A stretch of DNA of 64,000 nucleotides, taken from positions 19,915,753 through 19,979,752 of the forward strand of contig NC_090290.1 of assembly GCF_037392515.1 (NCBI RefSeq), written 5' to 3'. This document shows, one piece after another, positions 38,345-51,262 of the stretch; within the stretch, counting starts at the first letter, position 1; each line of letters begins with the position of its first letter. The DNA comes from Haliotis asinina (lineage: Eukaryota; Mollusca; Gastropoda; Lepetellida; Haliotidae). Both the position numbers and the translations under genes were made by a program. The notes under the pieces were generated by a model. The model was not told where the DNA came from and searched no databases. It worked only from the letters and a program-made list of their open reading frames with translations.

Positions 38345-39461
38345 TGAGGTCTCATGCTTCAGTTTTGTTTTGCTTGTACTAACTGACTGCGTATCAGATG
38401 ACGATTGAGATTGTGAACGCGACTGAGAGGGTGGCTTAGGATCAGAAGATGACTCTGACTGCTTTTGTGACTTACTAGGAAGTGATTCCGTAGTTTGAGA
38501 TGATGTAGTAGGATAGAAAATCTGGAGAGAATCACATTTGACCCAAGTCAAATTTGTTTGACAGCTTGTGGAAGAAGTAGATATTTTAAGGCTTGGTTCA
38601 GATGATGTTTTGGTTATAGAAGCATAACTGTCTGGGAGTTCAGATCTCTTTACAAGTTTTTTGGCATCAGAAAAACTGATATTTTGGGTAAATTTGATCT
38701 TGTTAATTTCCATGTGTTCTTTCCAAATCGGACACTCTTTCGAAAAAGATGAATGGTTTTCTGAACAGTTGGTGCATTGTTTAAAGGTACTTGTACAGCC
38801 TTCCGTTGTATGTGTCTTGTCACCACAGTGAGCATACACAAAGGACAATGTACAAGTGTTTACACCATGGCCGTACTTCTGGCATATAAAAACATCTGAG
38901 CGGGTTCGGAATGTACACGTCAACCTTGATGTTGCAGTAACAAGCCTTCAATGATCTTGGAGCTGTCGGAGATGAAAAGGAGAACAGATACGTGTTGGTT
39001 GGAACAGTTTCATTGTTTCTACGGGTTGAAAAACGTTTGACGTAGAGCACACCTTGATCTTTCATATCATACCCAATATCAAGTTCTGACATTTCAGCAA
39101 ATGGTCGATCGCGGTCTCTGACGATGCCTTTGCTTGTATTTAAGGTCTTGTGGGCAGTGACAGTAACTGGAACACCGACGAACGATTCAGTGCTCATAAG
39201 GTTGGCTGACTGCTGTCTTTTAGCGCATTCGACCAGCAGCGCACCCGACCGTAACTTTCTGATGTTCTTTACTTCTCCGGCAATACCCTGAATACCTTTA
39301 GATGTGGCGAAAGGGCTCAGCTTTAAAGGTGTCTCGTCAATAGTTTCAATCACTAAAAAACGGGGCCAAAAATCAATTGATTTGGACGGTCGCAGGTCAT
39401 CATCAATAGGATCAGTTTCAAGAGGACGTTTGGTTTTCTTAGTTGGGGTTTCATAAGCCAT
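38345..39461 (-). pseudogene. LINE copy C ORF1 (zinc-knuckle protein), frameshifted
   Basis: Starting at MAYETPTKKTKRP (39461), the frame is open to about 38900 and continues after a shift through the knuckles CQKYGHGVNTC, CAHCGDKTHTTEGC-like and CTNCSENHSSFSKEC to a Ser-rich tail. One frameshift (near 38880-38900) breaks the first knuckle and another lies near the tail. It retains ECAKRQQS, which shows what copy B lost at 24428. Confidence 0.8.
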
Positions 39462-40049
39462 GTTTAATGTATACATACATTTTCATCATCCGAGCTCCCC
39501 ACCCACCACAGAGTATCACAAGGACAATGCTAAAGCAAGCGGGCCTCCAGCTTACAGCACCAAGGATACCCGGATGATATACTCCAGTAGAAGAATTATA
39601 AATAATTAAACTACCAGATTGGCCCATGAGCCACCGCCTTCTGGGCATACGACTCTAGGCAAAAACATAAATTTGTAAAATTGAAATTGACAAGACTCAA
39701 AAATCGACCAAGACCTAATAATACACACAATACAATTGTCAAAATTTTGAGCACCATTACATATAGTGATGCTCAGGGCTTGGCGTGACCAGCCGATTGG
39801 TTGAACCGGGCCCATTCAACCACCCGTCTAGGTGAAGTTAGGGCCAAAGTGGTGTGTTGAGCAATAGGAACACTGGTCCTGCTCCCATGCCCTCAACCAC
39901 CAGGATCCCCTCCTCCACCGACACAGGGCCGCAACCCACGGCAAACGGGTTGGTGGACCAAATATCCCACCGGGTCCACAACGGGGGTGTCGGCGAGCTC
40001 TTAGCGTTACCCAGCACCCACCACGAAGAGGTGGCTCGCCACGGGTGCC

Positions 40050-40357
40050 AAATATCCAAAGATAAAGCCTAAATTTTGCTGAATTAAGTTAATTATGGCA
40101 GTAAAAATACTATTGCCAGAAACTGTGCGAAAAAGAAGAAAATGCATTTTCAGAGTTAATTTGTAAAGCTTATGGACACGTGAGCACACAAGCACATGAA
40201 CTCATGTTTATCTTCTCCCCAAGATATGTGCATAAAGGGACATGATCTTGATATGCTGAATAGCTGTAGGAGGAAGATATCCTTCATCTCAGCGGAGCGC
40301 AGCAAAACACGTCCTCACCCGTGAGCGTCCATCGAACTGTACAGTGTATATGTATAA
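40050..40357. other. anonymous DNA upstream of LINE copy C
   Basis: I see no coding frame or repeat match in this 308-bp stretch. Confidence 0.4.
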
Positions 40358-40923
40358 GTGAGTGAGGGAGTTACTATTTAACGTCACGTCGGCAATATTT
40401 AAATGGGCTATAGACCGTCAACAACTGAAGGCAGATCCCCATACTAGGGACGTGTAAATGTGTAAAGGCTATACAATGCGTAAATTATGTTTATTACTTA
40501 AAGACAGGACGGTGACCTGACCGAAGAAAATCATAAATGTCATATGTTTAGACTGCTGGATATATCTGGCGACAGTTAAAATTGACTACGATTCGTCTGT
40601 AAATATGGAAGGGTTATCTGGTAATCTATTTGATATTGGGTTGGATCCATCTGTAAATATAAATTTATAATATTATGTACTTTTTAACTGATTATATTCT
40701 TGTTTATACTGTAACTGATTTGTTTCTGATTTCTGTAGTGCGGTTAATGTTAGGTCAGCTCTTGGCTTTACCAACTGCCAACTGGAGAAGAGAGCGGACG
40801 GACAGGAGATATGTGAGTGAGTGATGCGTTCGTATATTTTACTGTAAAGCTCTTTATACAGAGGTTTAAATACTCAGTTGAAGGCAGGATTAGACGTACT
40901 AGAATATAACTTGGTCATGCACT
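40358..40923 (-). mobile_element. LINE family fragment, deletion-ridden
   Basis: A minus-strand tail (ACTC repeats, then the GTGACGTTAAATAG block with a deletion) is followed by pieces of 3' UTR. From about 40590 there are remnants of RNase H N-terminal and pre-RNase H coding sequence (complements of TTTACAGATGGATCC and AATTACAGTATAAAC-like words). It has many stops. Confidence 0.65.
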
Positions 40924-40925
40924 GG

Positions 40926-41115
40926 AAAGAGTGAGTGAGTTAATACTTTACGTCACATCGGCAATATCTCAGCCATATCGTGACGAGATCAATGAAATCA
41001 AATACACGTGCATGTGGTAAAATCTGTCAACGAAGGACAGTAAGACAACTAGAATATCACAATTTCAATTAAAACTATCAGGGAAAGTTAAAACTAATAT
41101 CACTATTTAGACAGC
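40926..41115 (-). mobile_element. LINE family 3' tail fragment
   Basis: A second minus-strand 3' end starts with ACTCACTC at its extreme and includes the TCACGATATGGCTGAGATAT block and the CTGTCCTTCGTTGACAG segment. It is cut off at about 41115. Confidence 0.65.
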
Positions 41116-41210
41116 TGGTAACTGTACCTCGTTCAAACAGTAGAGTAACAGCACCTACCAACCAACGAGTTTCTGGAGTTCGTACCCAAGAGAGGATAGG
41201 ACAAGCGAGG

Positions 41211-41705
41211 TTGAAATCAAGCCTGCCGTTGGATTCGGGCCGATGCCCGGATAGTATCTCACATGGTACTGCTGGCAATGTCACCGGTATTACGCCCACT
41301 GAACACGGCTTATACAATGGAACTCTATCATTTCTGTGCTGGAACATAAATGGACTTCGAAACAAATCAGGAGATGATGACTTTATAGATTATATTAGAA
41401 AATTTAAGATTATTTGCTTTCTTGAAACATTTATTGATTCTAATTACGACATGAATTCTCTAGGAAATTACACAGTTTTCTTCAGCTCAGTAGTAAAACT
41501 GTCTGACTGTGGCAGGCTTTCGGGAGGTGTGTGCTTGTGTATACATCAGTCTATTAGCAAGTTTTGTTGATAGTTGATAACTTCTGATGTCGACAATTTT
41601 ATATGTATACATATGTCCAAAACTTTATTTGCCATTGATAAACATGTTAATTTGATATGCACATACATACCACCTGAAGGCTCTCCGTATTATAACCATG
41701 TTGAA
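41211..41705 (+). pseudogene. endonuclease fragment of another LINE clade
   Basis: An open frame to 41570 reads LSFLCWNINGLRNKSGDDDF and IICFLETFIDSNYD, the first two blocks of an EEP endonuclease (N of WNINGL, E of FLETF). After a stop, 41625-41705 continues with ICTYIPPEGSPYYN, the next block. The style (WNINGL, YIPPEGSPYY) differs from the main family. The 3' side is cut by the tail of LINE copy D at 41706. Confidence 0.6.
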
Positions 41706-42255
41706 GTGAGTGAGTGAGTTAATATTTAATGTCACATCGGCAATATCTCAGCCATATCGTGACGAGAACATTCAACAATGAAAAAGAGCATATATACATC
41801 ATAAAAACCTGTCGACGAAGGACAGTAAAACAATTAGAATATCACAATTTCAATTAAAACTAGCATGGACAGTTAAAACTAATAGCACTATTTAGACAAT
41901 ACAATATAAAAACAGACTATAGATCGCCAACAACAGAAGGTAGATCACCACACTAGGAACCATGGGGACTTACAGTACCTTTGCTACCTACATGGACCCT
42001 GGTTGGATTTACACCATCCCTTCAGCTGCTGGCGATTGTACGAAAAGTTAGCCGAAATTAAAATCGCATGAATACTACGATCAAAACCCTGGTAGACTTA
42101 AATTTACTGTGAATGTTCGTGGACTTGCGTACCCTCTCAGGAGGACAATAATTTTACAATACTTCAACCCCCTTTGAGGGTACATCCACCAACAATTCAA
42201 GTTACTAATCCAAACTACCAATCATTAAAATACATCTATTTACACAACATAACAT

Positions 42256-45200
42256 TCAAAATTCCATCAAAAAATCAATTTCTTTTAAAAAACCAATAAT
42301 TAAATATGAATTAACGCTGGTAAAAAGATCCTTCATTGTTTTAACTGTAAAATATTTATCCCTTATGATGGAGAATTCAACACAGTCAAGCAGAATATGC
42401 TTGACCGTGACTCTCTCATCACAAGGGATACAAAACGGAGGATCCTCACCTTTCAACAGGTGCACATGAGTATACCTAGTGTGGCCAATACGACATCGTC
42501 TTAAAATAACCTCTTCAAATCTGGACTGACAACCCAAGTAGGTGTAACCAATATACGGTTTTATTTCATGTAATTTATAGACCCGTGAAGGTCCCGGGGT
42601 AGAATAGGCCTTCAGCAACCCATGCTTGCCATAAAAGGCGACTGTGCTTGTCGTAACAGGCGACTAACGGGATCGGGTGGTCAGGCTTGCTGACTTGGTT
42701 GACACATGTCATCGGTTCCCAATAGCGCAGATCGATGCTCATGTTGTTGATCACTGGATTGTCTGGTCCAGACTCGATGATTTTACAGACCGCCGCCATA
42801 TAGCTGGAATATTGCTGAGTGCGGCGTAAAACTAAACTCACTCACTCACTCACTCATGTAATTTATTTATACCTACTTGGGTGTCCCACTTCTTCTGCAT
42901 CAGATCACGGATGTAAGTTCTAATGCTCGCTTTATAATCAGAGTATTGAATAAGAAGTGTCACAGATTTGTTGAGTGCTGCCTTGGCAGCAAGATCGGCC
43001 ATTGCGTTACCGGAAATGACAACGTGGCTGGGTAACCAAGAAAAGACGATGTCGTATTGGCCAGTGGCAAGATTATTATACAATTCAATAATGTCAATTA
43101 AAAGTGGATGTTTACAAGATATATTTTCAATAGCCAGAAGACAAGAAAGAGAGTCGGACTATATTATATACTGTTTACGTTTCGGGTGTCTTTGAAAATA
43201 TTTAAGAGCTGTTAGTATGGCGTTAGCTTCTGCTGTAAAAATAGAACTCTTATCTGGTAATCTAGACGATATTGTTCTGGATCCAGTGACAGTGGCACAA
43301 GCTACTGCGCCACCATCCTTGGACCCATCTGTAAATAAGGATTTATAATTGCTATATTATGTTGTAATTGATTATATTCTTGCTTATATTGTAATTCATT
43401 AGTTTCTGATTTTTTAAATGTGGTCAATGTCAGGTCTACTTGGGGCTTGACCAACTGCCAAGGAGGAGAAGAAATAAGACGGGAGGGAGCTATGGTTTTT
43501 CAGCTGAATGCCGGCTGAAGAAAGAAAGGGTTTTATTCTTAAACCAAGAGAAGATTTTTTATTGTATAAATCCTCATACAGGGGATTGAAAACACAGTTA
43601 TATGCAGGGTTTGCCTCATTTGAATATAGTTTTGTTACATACTGTAAAGATAGATTTATACGTCGCTGCTCAAGAGATGGTTCATCAGCCTCGACATACA
43701 GGCTGTCAACAGGTGAAGTTCGAAAGGAGCCAAGACAAAGTCTTAGACCTTGATGATGGACAGAATCTAATAGTTTTAAGTTGCTTTTGCAGGCTCCACC
43801 GTATACAATTGAGCCACAATCAAGCTTCGACCGGACATGCGATCTATACAGGTGTAAAAGGGTAGCTTGATCCCCTCCCCACTTTGAATTAGACACGACT
43901 TTCAATAAATCAAGTGCCTTCAGGCATTTAGTTTTTAGGGATTTGATATGTGGAAGAAAAGTTAAATGAGAGTAAAAAATCAGGCCTAAGAAATTTGCCT
44001 CCTTGACAACTTTGATGGGAGTGCCATTTAAAAACAGTTCTGGGTTCTTATGTGGTTTATATTTACGGCAAAGATGTCTGCAATTAGGTTTTTTAATTTA
44101 GAAAATTTATATCCGTTCTCAAGACACCATTTATCTATTTTGTTTAAACATAACTGCATTTGCCGTTCAATAGTATGCATATTTTTCCCCCGACAAAAAA
44201 TATTAAAATCATCCACAAATAATGATCCATCGATTGAATCGTTTAAAACGTTTGATAAACTGTTAATCTTGATACTAAATAAGGACACAGACAAAATACT
44301 GCCTTGTGGAACACCCTGATCCTGACTGTAATGAGCAGACAGGGTAGAACCCACTCGGACTCGAAACTGTCTGTCATTTAAAAACTTGGCTATAAATTTA
44401 GGTAAACGACCTCGTAATCCGAAGTCATGTAAATCTTTTAAGATGCCATATTTCCATGTGGTGTCGTATGCTTTTTCAAGATCAAAAAAGATAGACACTG
44501 CATGTTGTTTAGTAATTAGAGCGTTTTGGACAAATGATTCTAAACGTACTAAGTGATCAACGGTACTTCTGTTTTTACGGAAACCACACTGAATATCTGT
44601 CATCAGATTATTGGTTTCCAAGTACCAAACAAGTCGATTATTAATCATGCGTTCCATGGTCTTGCAAACACAACTGGTAAGCGAAATAGGTCGATAGTTA
44701 GAAGGATCGGTATGATCACGTCCAGGTTTAGGGATAGGGACTACTATAGCATTATGCCATGAAGAAGGAAAGTTACCAGAAGTCCAAATATCATGAAAAA
44801 TGTTTAACAGTGTCTCTAAACATGATTCCGGTAAGTGTTTCAGGAGCTAATAATGTATGTTATCAGCTCCTGTAGCAGTATCGCGAGCTTGTTCTAGAGC
44901 AGTAAAAAGCTCATGAATAGAAAATATTTCATTGTAATCGTCTCCATTATCTGAATTAAACTTAATAGATTTCATTTCCTGTTGTTCTTTATATTTTTGG
45001 AATTGAGGGACATAATTCGATGAGGAAGAGTGTTTGGCTAAAGTTTCTCCAAGTTTATTTGCAATATCAGATTTACTAGTCAATAATGCATCTTCGGCTT
45101 TGAGATGTTTAATGCAATTGTGAGGGCCCTTACCTTTTATTTTCTGGATCATATTCCATACCTTTGATATTGGTGTTCGGGAATTTATTTTCGTCACATA

Positions 45201-46150
45201 ATTGCGCCAGGATTGGCGCTTACTGTACTTAAAAGTACGCCGTGCCTTAGCATTTAAAATTTTGAAATTATTCAAATTATGGACCATGGGGTGGCGACGG
45301 AAATAACGCTCAGCTTTCTTCCGTGCGTTCCTAGCCTGTTTGCAGTCATCTGTAAACCATGGTTTTCGGATGTGTGGAACTGCAGAAGATTTAGGGATAC
45401 ACCCATCAGCAATGTTTACTAGTTCATCACAGAAATCCTTTATAGGATCAGGACTTTCTAACAAAAGTTCAGATTTAAGTCTGCTACAACACAACGTTTC
45501 ATACAAAGGCCAGTTTTTAAAGTTCCATCTGGAAAATGGGGTAATATCAGATGGGTTCACAGATGTTAGAATTGTAGGGAAATGGTCACTCCCACAGAGG
45601 TCATCATGAACTGACCATTCAAATTCATTCAGTAGGTTAGAATCCGTGATTGATAAATCAAGTGCAGAATAAGTTCCTGTACCCGGATGTAAATAGGTGT
45701 TAGAACCGTCATTAAATATGCATAAATCATTATCAGAACAGAACTCTTCCAATAATTTACCTTTAGCATTTGTAGTTGTACTACCCCAGAGAGGATTATG
45801 GCCATTTAAGTCTCCCTTATATAATAACACAAGGTTTGGGTAGCTGGTCATACAGAGATTGAAGGTCTGTTTTCTGAAACGTTGAGGACGGAGAAATGTA
45901 CAAAGAGCATAAGGTAAATGCAACGTGTAATGTGAGACGTACTGCAACTGCTTGAAGATTAGATGTAAATGTACCAGGACTATGAATTACATTCTGATTG
46001 ACTATGATAGAAGAACCTCCAGTGGCCCTATCGCCAGGAGGAGAAAAATAATTATATGAATTGTAATGATGTAAGTTAATTTTGTCTGTTTGTTTTAAAT
46101 ACGTTTCCTGCAGACATAAAACTGATGGTTTAAAGTCCTGGACCAATAAT
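42256..46150 (-). pseudogene. LINE copy D ORF2 relic (endonuclease, RT, RNase H)
   Basis: Pieces run 46146-45817 and 45947-44847 (endonuclease and linker; QETYLKQ, KGDLNGHNPLWGS, GSDHFPTIL), 44657-44028 (RT; IFFDLEKAYDTTW with the catalytic Asp retained, GVPQGSILS, LFVDDF), 43905-43414 (thumb), then RNase H and, beyond the SINE, the C-terminal zinc knuckle CIPCDERVTVKHILLDC. A stop follows the GADNIHY motif at about 44847. The catalytic residues are better kept than in copy B although the frame is broken. Confidence 0.8.
42578..42855 (+). mobile_element. SINE (tRNA-like core, ACTC tail), intact copy
   Basis: The 278-bp element is flanked by ATGTAATTTA at 42568-42577 and 42856-42865. It begins GACCCGTGAAGGTCCCGGGG and has a promoter-like core (TGGTCAGGCTTGCTGACTTGG-type A box, ATCGGTTCCCAAT B-box-like). 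It ends AATATTGCTGAGTGCGGCG, AAAACTAAACTCACTCAC. Its ACTC tail resembles the LINE tail, so the LINE may supply the machinery. The sequence type is one I associate with abalone. Confidence 0.8.
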
Positions 46151-46207
46151 TGTAAGTCGTTAAAATTTGTCTTAAATCCAATTCCACTGAATCAGTGTTT
46201 GAGAATG

Positions 46208-47519
46208 AATCATCTCTTAGGCGGCTTAACTGGAGATCTGCCTCGCCCATTTCTTTTAGGCGACAAACTAGCAGGTCTACGATGGATGCTTTCTGAGACA
46301 TCCATCTCTTCAAGTGATCCAAATTTGTTGTAGACTTTGATTGGATCATCTGATCCTTTAGGTTGTCTACCCGGTAGATTAGAACGAGAAAATGAATCGG
46401 TTCTATACCTTGTTGGAGCAGTTTGTCCTTTTCCAGAATGTGTTTTTGATGGCTGTGAATGGTTCGTGGAAGGCAGTTTAGTTGTCACAGTAGGTGTTTC
46501 ACGTGTCATAGAAGATGAAGATTCAGAAATCTGTGTCGATGGAATTTCAACAGTAGTCTGGGTAGCAGATTCAGATGGCACGACTGGTTGAGGAGTGACA
46601 GAGTTCACCCACGTCAAATCTGTCTGGCACTGAATTGATGCAGTCGATGTTGAGACTGGGCGTGTTTTTGTTACAGATGCATATGTCTCAGTCTGTTCGT
46701 TATTTGGCACAAGTTTCTTTGCTTCCAGGTAAGTGATGTTCCTTGTATATTTTAGTTTGTTGATTTCCATTTCTCGTTTCCAGACTGGACACGATTTACT
46801 GGAGGAAGAGTGAGGACCAGAACAGTTCTTGCACCTTTTGAAATCACTCTTACAATCTTCTGTGACATGACTAGTTTCACTACTGTGCGCACATGTGATA
46901 CTATTTTCGCAGATATTTACGCCATGGCCAAACTTTTGACATTTAAAACACCTCAAAGGATTCGGAATAAACATTTCAACATCAATTTTGCAATATCCTG
47001 CTTTGATTGATTTGGGTGCTCTTGGAGACGAAAATGAAAAAAGGTACGTATTGTGTTGATTATTTCGGTACCCTGACGTCTGGTAAACCTTTTAACAAAG
47101 GTAACTCCCTGGTCTTTCATTTCACAACCAATATCCAATTCAGACATATCTTCAAAGAGTCTGTCTCGATCTCTTATGATACCTCTGCTAGTGCTGAGAG
47201 ATCTGTGTGGAGAAACCTTTACAGGGACGCCAACAAGTTCATCGATTGACATCAAGTTTGTTGCTTGTTGTCTTTTAGCACATTCAATAAGGATTGACCC
47301 TGATCTCAACCTTTTGATATTTTTTAAATCACCTCTATCCCTTGAATGCCCTTAGCAACAGCAAATGGGTTCAGTTTGATTGGGGTTTTGTCAGGTGTTT
47401 CCAACACCAGGAATCTAGGCCAGTACTCCACTGATTTTGAAATGACAGAAATATCATCAGTCTCAGCATCATTTTCAAGCGTTCGCTTTGTTTTTTTTAA
47501 TCGGGGTTTGAAAAGCCAT
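46208..47519 (-). pseudogene. LINE copy D ORF1 relic (zinc-knuckle protein)
   Basis: Starting near MAFQTP (47519), frame breaks occur at about 47490, 47325 and 46960. The last segment (46974-46210) is open and holds CFKCQKFGHGVNIC, a degraded second knuckle and CKNCSGPHSSSSKSC, followed by a Ser/Thr-rich tail ending SLSPKRNGRGRSPVKPPKR. It is more diverged from B than C is. Confidence 0.75.
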
Positions 47520-48060
47520 GATTGTATGAATTTAGTTTCGTCAACCCTACTCCCCACCCGCCACCGAGTGCCAATAAAGGCAGTATCCTGTTGCCTGCGG
47601 TTGTCCAACAGGCAGATACTAGGGATATAGGGATGATATACACCAGTAGAAAGATCTACCAGTTTGGCCCATGAGCCATCGCCTTCTGGCACCAGCATCT
47701 AGGCAAATTTTTCAAATTTGACAATATATGTATCATATTAAATATATACAAGTCACAAAAGAGATCAATATTGTGTATCACAAAATCAAGCCAAACAATG
47801 ATAGAGCAATAATAGTTTAGTGCTCAGGGCTTGGCGTGACCAGCCGATTGGTTGAACCGGGCCCATTCAACCTCCCGTCTAGGTGAAGTCAGGGTCGAAG
47901 TGGTGTGTTGAGCAATAGGAACAATGGTGCTGCACAGGGCCGCAACCCACGGCAGACGGGTTGGTGGATCAAATATCCCTCCGGGTCCACTACGGGGGTG
48001 TCGGCAAGCTCTTGGCATTATTCAGCACCCACCACGAGGAGGTGGCTCGCCACGGGTGCC

Positions 48061-48506
48061 ATTTTAAAAGTGGATGTTTACAAGAAATATGTTTAATAGC
48101 CTGACGGCAAGAAAGAGAATCGGAATAGATTATATATTGTTTACGTTTAGGGTGTCTTTGAATATATTTAAGAGCTGTTAATATGGCGTTAGCTTCAGCT
48201 GTCAAAATAGAACCATTATCTGGTAATCTGGCAGATATTGTTCTGGATCCAATGACGGTGGCACAAGCCACTGCCACCGTCCTTGGACCGATCTGTAAAT
48301 AAGTATTTATAATTGCTATATTTATGTTTCAATTGATCATATTCTTGTTTATACTGTAATTCATTCGTTTCTGAATTTTTAAATGTCGTTCATGTTAGGT
48401 CCAGCTGTGGCCTAATCAACTGCCAAGGAGGAGAAGGAAGAAGACGGGAAGGAGTTATGTTTTCCAGATCAATGCTGGCAGAAGGAATAAGTGGTTTTAT
48501 TCTTAA
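48061..48506 (-). mobile_element. LINE copy E, 3' remaining portion (RNase H region)
   Basis: Minus-strand RNase H and pre-RNase H sequence (AVACATVIGSRTISARLPDN, YSDSLSC) starts abruptly at the 5' end of copy D. The natural 3' end is missing. It is separated from the rest of copy E by the TTAA element at 48507-51258. Confidence 0.75.
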
Positions 48507-51258
48507 CTCATTAAGGCCGAGAGCCGCATATATGCGGCAAATTAATTAGCTTCTCACAGCGAGAGTCGCGTATTGGGGGTAATAAAAAGCACCTCTTATT
48601 CATTTTATATTCGTACATTACCTATAATTTCAATCAATAGCAGTAATGATCAAAGATTAGCCTTTCTTACGAGAGAGGTTACTTTCTGTGTTAATCAGAA
48701 GAACTATTAATGTGTTTTGATAACAATTGCTTGCAATGTCGGGGGCTTATACAGGCAAATGAACATGTCTGCGAGAAAAGGGATTATGAGATGTTGTTAC
48801 AGGAGGTACGTGTGTGTTACTCGTCATTGGGAGTGAATACTAAGATACTATGTTTGCACATTGATTGAATTAACGGTGACAAAGTTACGAAACCTTCTTC
48901 TAAATTAAATCATTCATTCATTCATTGTAATAGTTCATATAATGAATCGTAGACATAAATAGCAACACTGTATTACACTCATGTTCGTGTAGATTTGAAA
49001 TAAACCAAATTACTAATTTAGACCTAATTCATTTGCGACTATTGATTTTTAAAGTTGACAATAATACATAATCGAATATGAAGTGATAACTCTTGCATCT
49101 ACTCATTACATACATATACAGTACACATAAACCATACACAGGTAACTGGGGTATTTTGTTCAAGCTGTTTCATGCTTATTTGAAATGTTCAGCAAGCCAT
49201 TATGTTTGATGTACAAGTAGTGTGCGCAAAAAGTATACGCAAATAAATACTATCTCTACTCAATGATTGGACTGGGTTATCCGGGGTAAAAATAATCGGA
49301 TTGTAGCGCTTTGAGCGCTTAGAAAAAAAATAAACTCGTCAAAGTGCTTGTTAGTCCTACGTGTACATTTCAGGCATCCTTACGATTATGTATGTTCACG
49401 ATACACAAAGTTTTTCATCATAGCTAGAGTTGATAAAGCCGAAATCTAGCACATCGACTGGTCAACTATCTAACTAATAGTCAATCTGTATCCAAGCTGT
49501 CTAGTGCCCGAACGTACTCTTCAGAAATTTAGCCCACGCCCTATCACCTGTCATTTCCAATGTGACAGGTATCTCATGATACGATTAGTCATAGATAACA
49601 AATCAGGGACTATATTGAACAGTTAAGATACAAAACGTCCTATTCGGGAACTTTGATGACGCCCATCCCATGACCCTTTGTCTTATGTATGTGCAAGGAA
49701 TAGCATTATACAATATGTATGCATGTACGTTCGTATATTTTCTGCGTTAAATCTAGATGAACCAAAGCGACAAACTGAATCTGTTATATGTAAGTCACAG
49801 ACCAGCTTATTAGTACTTTCCTTAACATATTCAGTATACACTAGCAATGTGTCAGCAAAAACGCTTCTTTCATAGATTATTATGCATGTGCGTAAATTCG
49901 TCTTTACTGCCATTGACATAGATGTTTGGAACAATTTAATCTCACAATGATATGAGAGGGACATCATTTGGTTTAAGTATGTCTTACATACAATGAAACG
50001 GACTGGCAAACGTCGAGACATCAAATGCAGATGTTCAAGCTGTGATGTGTTTTTGTGCGTTGACTGTTTGGAGGCCTACCATAAAGACTTGTTCCAAGGA
50101 CGATAACGCTTTATGCACTAGTTGTGTTGTACATATGGTACCATATACCATTCTTGTCAGTTGTTGGGCACAATGTGTGAATCCCACGCGATACTGCTGG
50201 AATATAGCTAAAATCGCTGTAAAACTAAATTCACTCATTCTCTTCAATTGTTGCATTTCAGTCGTTATTCTTTTACATGTCCAAAATACTAAGACATGTG
50301 TGTTCACCATCTGAGAACGAACACACTCATCATAGTGTCAGGCTACTCCCATATGTCTTCTCTGTTTCTTTCATACATCATTACAGTGACTGATGTTATG
50401 TTTACAATACACAAATTGTTGCATGATAGTTGATACAGCCGAAACACAACATAGCCATTGGTCAACGATAAAGCCAATAATCAATCTCTACCATATCACT
50501 TTGAGTGTTCAAACGTGCTCTTCAGAAATTTAGGCCACGCCCCATCACCTTGCCCTTCCTATGTGACAGGTTCTCACGATACGATTAGTCAAAGTGTCAG
50601 CCAATATAATGAGTAACTGAGATATAATGCGTTACATTCGGGATATTTTATCCCTTCACATGACGGGAAGCTTTGTTTAGCATCGAGTAATGATAAATGT
50701 ATCATGCAGTATGTATGTGTATGAATGGTGATGTATGTTTGCAGCGTTAAGTTAAGATGAACAAAGTGACAAACTATAAATCTCTATATGTTCCATGTTA
50801 CTTACACACCTATTGATACTTTCCTTGAAATAGTCTAGACGATTATAATACAAGCCCCCCTATTTTTAAACTCTATTAAAAGTAATATATTATAATTCAG
50901 TCCATATGATGAGGGAGACAGGAGGAATTTGTATATTTGTTCATCTCGTACGTACAAAGACCGCGTATGTGTTGATAAAATACAGCACACACTGGCAAAG
51001 GGTTATGAGAGACACAGGTAATAAATTACATGAAATGCTGTAATATATGTATTCACATCGGCCTCTTTCCCATTTACATCTTTACGACACAATTAAATTA
51101 TCAGTACTAGTTTGTGAGACTAGACAGTCTCCTGTCATATCCGAGACCTGCCAGGGAAATCAGGCATGATTAGCACTAATTAGCCTCGTCGCAGCAATCA
51201 GGCAGTCAGCGAGGGGTGCCAGGTGTTGGGCAGTGGAGCGGCTCCAGGGCTTAATGAG
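48507..51258. mobile_element. 2.75-kb non-coding element flanked by TTAA (piggyBac-like, non-autonomous)
   Basis: TTAA occurs at 48503-48506 and 51259-51262, and removing the element with one TTAA restores LINE sequence (TTCTTAAAGCAAGAGG-type). Ends are inverted: CTCATTAAGGCCGAGAGCCGC on the left, and CTCATTAAGCCCTGGAGCCGC as the complement of the right. A GCCGCATATATGCGGC palindrome lies just inside the left end. There is no transposase frame. Inside are two diverged direct copies of about 430 bp (49395-49830 and 50405-50835) and, between them, a SINE-like 3' end (50185-50245). The TTAA target suggests piggyBac-type mobilisation. Confidence 0.7.
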
Positions 51259-51262
51259 TTAA

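Larger units (their letters stand above)
36897..40049 (-). mobile_element. LINE copy C, main portion with internal deletion of the reverse transcriptase
   Basis: The 5' end GGCACCCGTGGCGAGCC lies at 40049 (minus strand), followed by the family leader, ORF1, endonuclease and RNase H. Near 37330 the endonuclease-RT linker (ARRTFK) joins directly to the pre-RNase H region (LTTFKKSETNEL). This removes about 1.8 kb relative to copy B, including all reverse-transcriptase motifs. Confidence 0.85.
41706..48060 (-). mobile_element. LINE copy D, near full length, interrupted by a SINE
   Basis: The 3' end with GTGAGTGAGTGAG (complement of the ACTC tail) is at 41706 and the 5' end GGCACCCGTGGCGAGCC is at 48060. 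All regions of the family are present in order, with many frameshifts. A 278-bp SINE sits in the ORF2 3' portion. The 5' end abuts LINE copy E without intervening sequence. I see no matching target duplication. Confidence 0.85.
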
